DNA of 16,049 bases from an uncultured Cloacibacillus sp. (GTDB lineage: Bacteria; Synergistota; Synergistia; Synergistales; Synergistaceae). Positions 14,981 through 16,049 of the stretch are shown piece by piece. The translations under genes and the position numbers were made by a program. Where the stretch lies: contig UQVV01000016.1 in NCBI GenBank assembly GCA_900544635.1, forward strand, positions 1 to 16,049, written 5' to 3'. The first letter of the stretch is position 1, and each line of letters begins with the position of its first letter. The notes under the pieces are model-generated. The model was given only the letters and a program-made list of their open reading frames with translations, made no database searches and was not told where the DNA came from.

Positions 14981-15004
14981 ATATAAACTCCTTGCCTGTT
15001 GCCG

Positions 15005-15751
15005 TTATTCTTTGTCTTCGGCGGAACGCTCGTCTTCGGCGTCGAGCATTATCCACGCGGCGCCGTCGAATCTTACCAACCCGCTTATTATATACATTAA
15101 AGCGACGGCGAGGAAAGCCTTTTCCCTTAAAACTACGAAGCAGAGCACGATGAAGGTCGTCATGCCGTAGAGCTTGACCTTGTTGACGTTGTGCTTGTTG
15201 AGGCGCTTCGCGTTGCAGTAGGGCACGGAGCTGACCATCAGCGCGCCGATGAAGCACATCGCGCATATCGCGACGAGCGGCGTCACGGGAGCGCCAGCTA
15301 TGACCATAGCGGCGAGCGTCAGTCCGCCCGCTGGAATCGGAAGCCCCTGGAACGGCCCCGCGGGGACGTGCGTGACGTTGAAGCGCGCGAGGCGCAGAAC
15401 GCCGCAGAGCGCGAAGAACGACGCGGCGAGCGGCCCCCATATTCCGGTATCCGGGCCGATGTAGGCGGAGTAGACGAGGAAGGCGGGCGCGACGCCGAAG
15501 CTGATGGCGTCCGCGAGGCTGTCGAGCTCTTCGCCGAAGTGGCTGCCGCCGCCGAGGCTGCGCGCGACGCGGCCGTCCATCACGTCGAAGAATACGGCGA
15601 AGCATATAAGCGCAGCGGCGGGAAGGAGCTTGCCGTGCGACGTAAGTATGATTGACGAGACGCCGCAGAAGACGCTGCCGCTCGTTATCATGTTGGGGAT
15701 TATCATTCTGAACGGTATGTTCCTCACCTGTTTCCGCTTGTGCTTATCCAT
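15005..15751 (-). CDS. pssA: CDP-diacylglycerol--serine O-phosphatidyltransferase
   Basis: The 248-residue membrane protein carries the CDP-alcohol phosphatidyltransferase motif. DGRVAR, then G at the eighth following position, then EELDSLAD, gives D-G-x2-A-R-x8-G-x3-D-x3-D. Several hydrophobic helices follow, and the positively charged N terminus leads into IPNMITSGSVFCG. It makes phosphatidylserine from CDP-diacylglycerol and serine at the membrane. Its first 8 nt overlap the end of psd, the next enzyme of the same pathway, so expression is coupled. AGGAG lies 9 nt before the ATG. The last 15 residues are acidic. Confidence 0.95.
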   Translation of the reverse strand: MDKHKRKQVRNIPFRMIIPNMITSGSVFCGVSSIILTSHGKLLPAAALICFAVFFDVMDGRVARSLGGGSHFGEELDSLADAISFGVAPAFLVYSAYIGPDTGIWGPLAASFFALCGVLRLARFNVTHVPAGPFQGLPIPAGGLTLAAMVIAGAPVTPLVAICAMCFIGALMVSSVPYCNAKRLNKHNVNKVKLYGMTTFIVLCFVVLREKAFLAVALMYIISGLVRFDGAAWIMLDAEDERSAEDKE

Positions 15752-16049
15752 CTTTCTTCACTCCTATGATAGTGCGTCCGGCGAACACCTTGTCGCCGAT
15801 GTTTACGTTCGGCTTTATAACGGGCGGCAGATAGATATCCACCTTAGAGCCCAGCTTTATCATACCATATCTGCCGCCGGCGCGCACCACGTCGCCGACC
15901 TTCACGCGCGGAGCGATGCGCCGCGCCATGATGCCCGCTATCTGCGTCAGGACGAAGCGCCCGTATTCCGACTCCGCGCCGACGTAGAAGCGCTCGTTTA
16001 TCTCCGAGGCCTTCGGCGCTATCGCGAACCATTTTTTACCTGCGACGTA
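15744..16049 (-). CDS. psd: Phosphatidylserine decarboxylase proenzyme (partial, 5' end outside window)
   Basis: The last 101 residues are present. They include NERFYVGAESEYGRFVLTQ, IAGIMARRIAPRVKVGDVV and RYGMIKLGSKVDIYLP, then a terminal lipoyl-like KVFAGRTIIGVKK. The Gly-Ser in KLGSKVD is the expected self-cleavage site, where Ser becomes the pyruvoyl group that decarboxylates phosphatidylserine to phosphatidylethanolamine. The short C-terminal tail points to the short archaetidylserine-decarboxylase-like type rather than the long E. coli type. The frame is open to the window edge. An internal ATG at 15929 should not be taken as the start, since conserved residues precede it. Confidence 0.93.
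   Translation of the reverse strand, partial: YVAGKKWFAIAPKASEINERFYVGAESEYGRFVLTQIAGIMARRIAPRVKVGDVVRAGGRYGMIKLGSKVDIYLPPVIKPNVNIGDKVFAGRTIIGVKKDG

Noticed and set aside
12572..14986. Long open frame on the plus strand opposite iorA and iorB (about 800 codons)
   Set aside because: It is exactly antisense to two well-recognised genes. The product is rich in Arg, Ala, Val and Asp with no known motif, as expected from GC-rich codon use on the other strand.
1..16049. CRISPR arrays, insertion sequences, tRNA or rRNA genes, attachment sites
   Set aside because: No regularly spaced repeats, transposase-like frames, cloverleaf sequences or rRNA-like segments were seen.

Overview
All recognisable genes in this 16 kb, GC-rich window lie on the minus strand, so transcription runs from high to low coordinates. 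The content is branched around amino-acid and carboxylic-acid fermentation: a TRAP transporter, a LarA-type racemase, GrdE/GrdB-like reductase proteins, indolepyruvate:ferredoxin oxidoreductase and selenocysteine use. This fits an anaerobic amino-acid-fermenting bacterium. Synergistota (Synergistes/Cloacibacillus-like) is my best guess from gene content and base composition, but no marker in the window proves it.

Reading in the direction of transcription: (1) 16049-15005 holds the 3' end of psd and all of pssA, the phosphatidylethanolamine pathway, overlapping by 8 bp and ending in a strong terminator. (2) 14929-12578 holds iorA-iorB, also followed by a terminator. (3) 12504-11770 is a class I SAM methyltransferase. 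(4) 11517-8394 holds two tandem PucR/CdaR-type regulators whose genes overlap by 32 bp. The first is an unusual fusion: a PucR-type DNA-binding regulator carries a complete, leaderless DctP-like TRAP solute-binding domain at its C terminus. (5) 8130-471 is a seven-gene operon: dctP, dctQ, dctM, an alpha/beta hydrolase, larA-like, grdE-like and grdB-like. It ends at a strong terminator. (6) 245-1 is the start of a C_GCAxxG_C_C family redox protein with its own putative promoter.

The grdB-like gene reads through an in-frame UGA (738-740) as selenocysteine. A SECIS hairpin follows, with its GGU loop 18 nt after the UGA. The grdE-like protein lacks the segment that carries the pyruvoyl-forming cysteine of characterised GrdE proteins. 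The GrdB-like protein has Ser in place of the first Cys after Sec. No GrdA, GrdC or GrdD is in the window. The operon therefore looks like an import-hydrolyse-racemise-reduce pathway for an unknown carboxylate, using a diverged GrdEB pair. The neighbouring regulator appears to sense that ligand in the cytoplasm with a copy of the transporter's own binding protein. These two points, the DctP-PucR fusion sensor and the noncanonical selenoprotein pathway, are the most novel content here.
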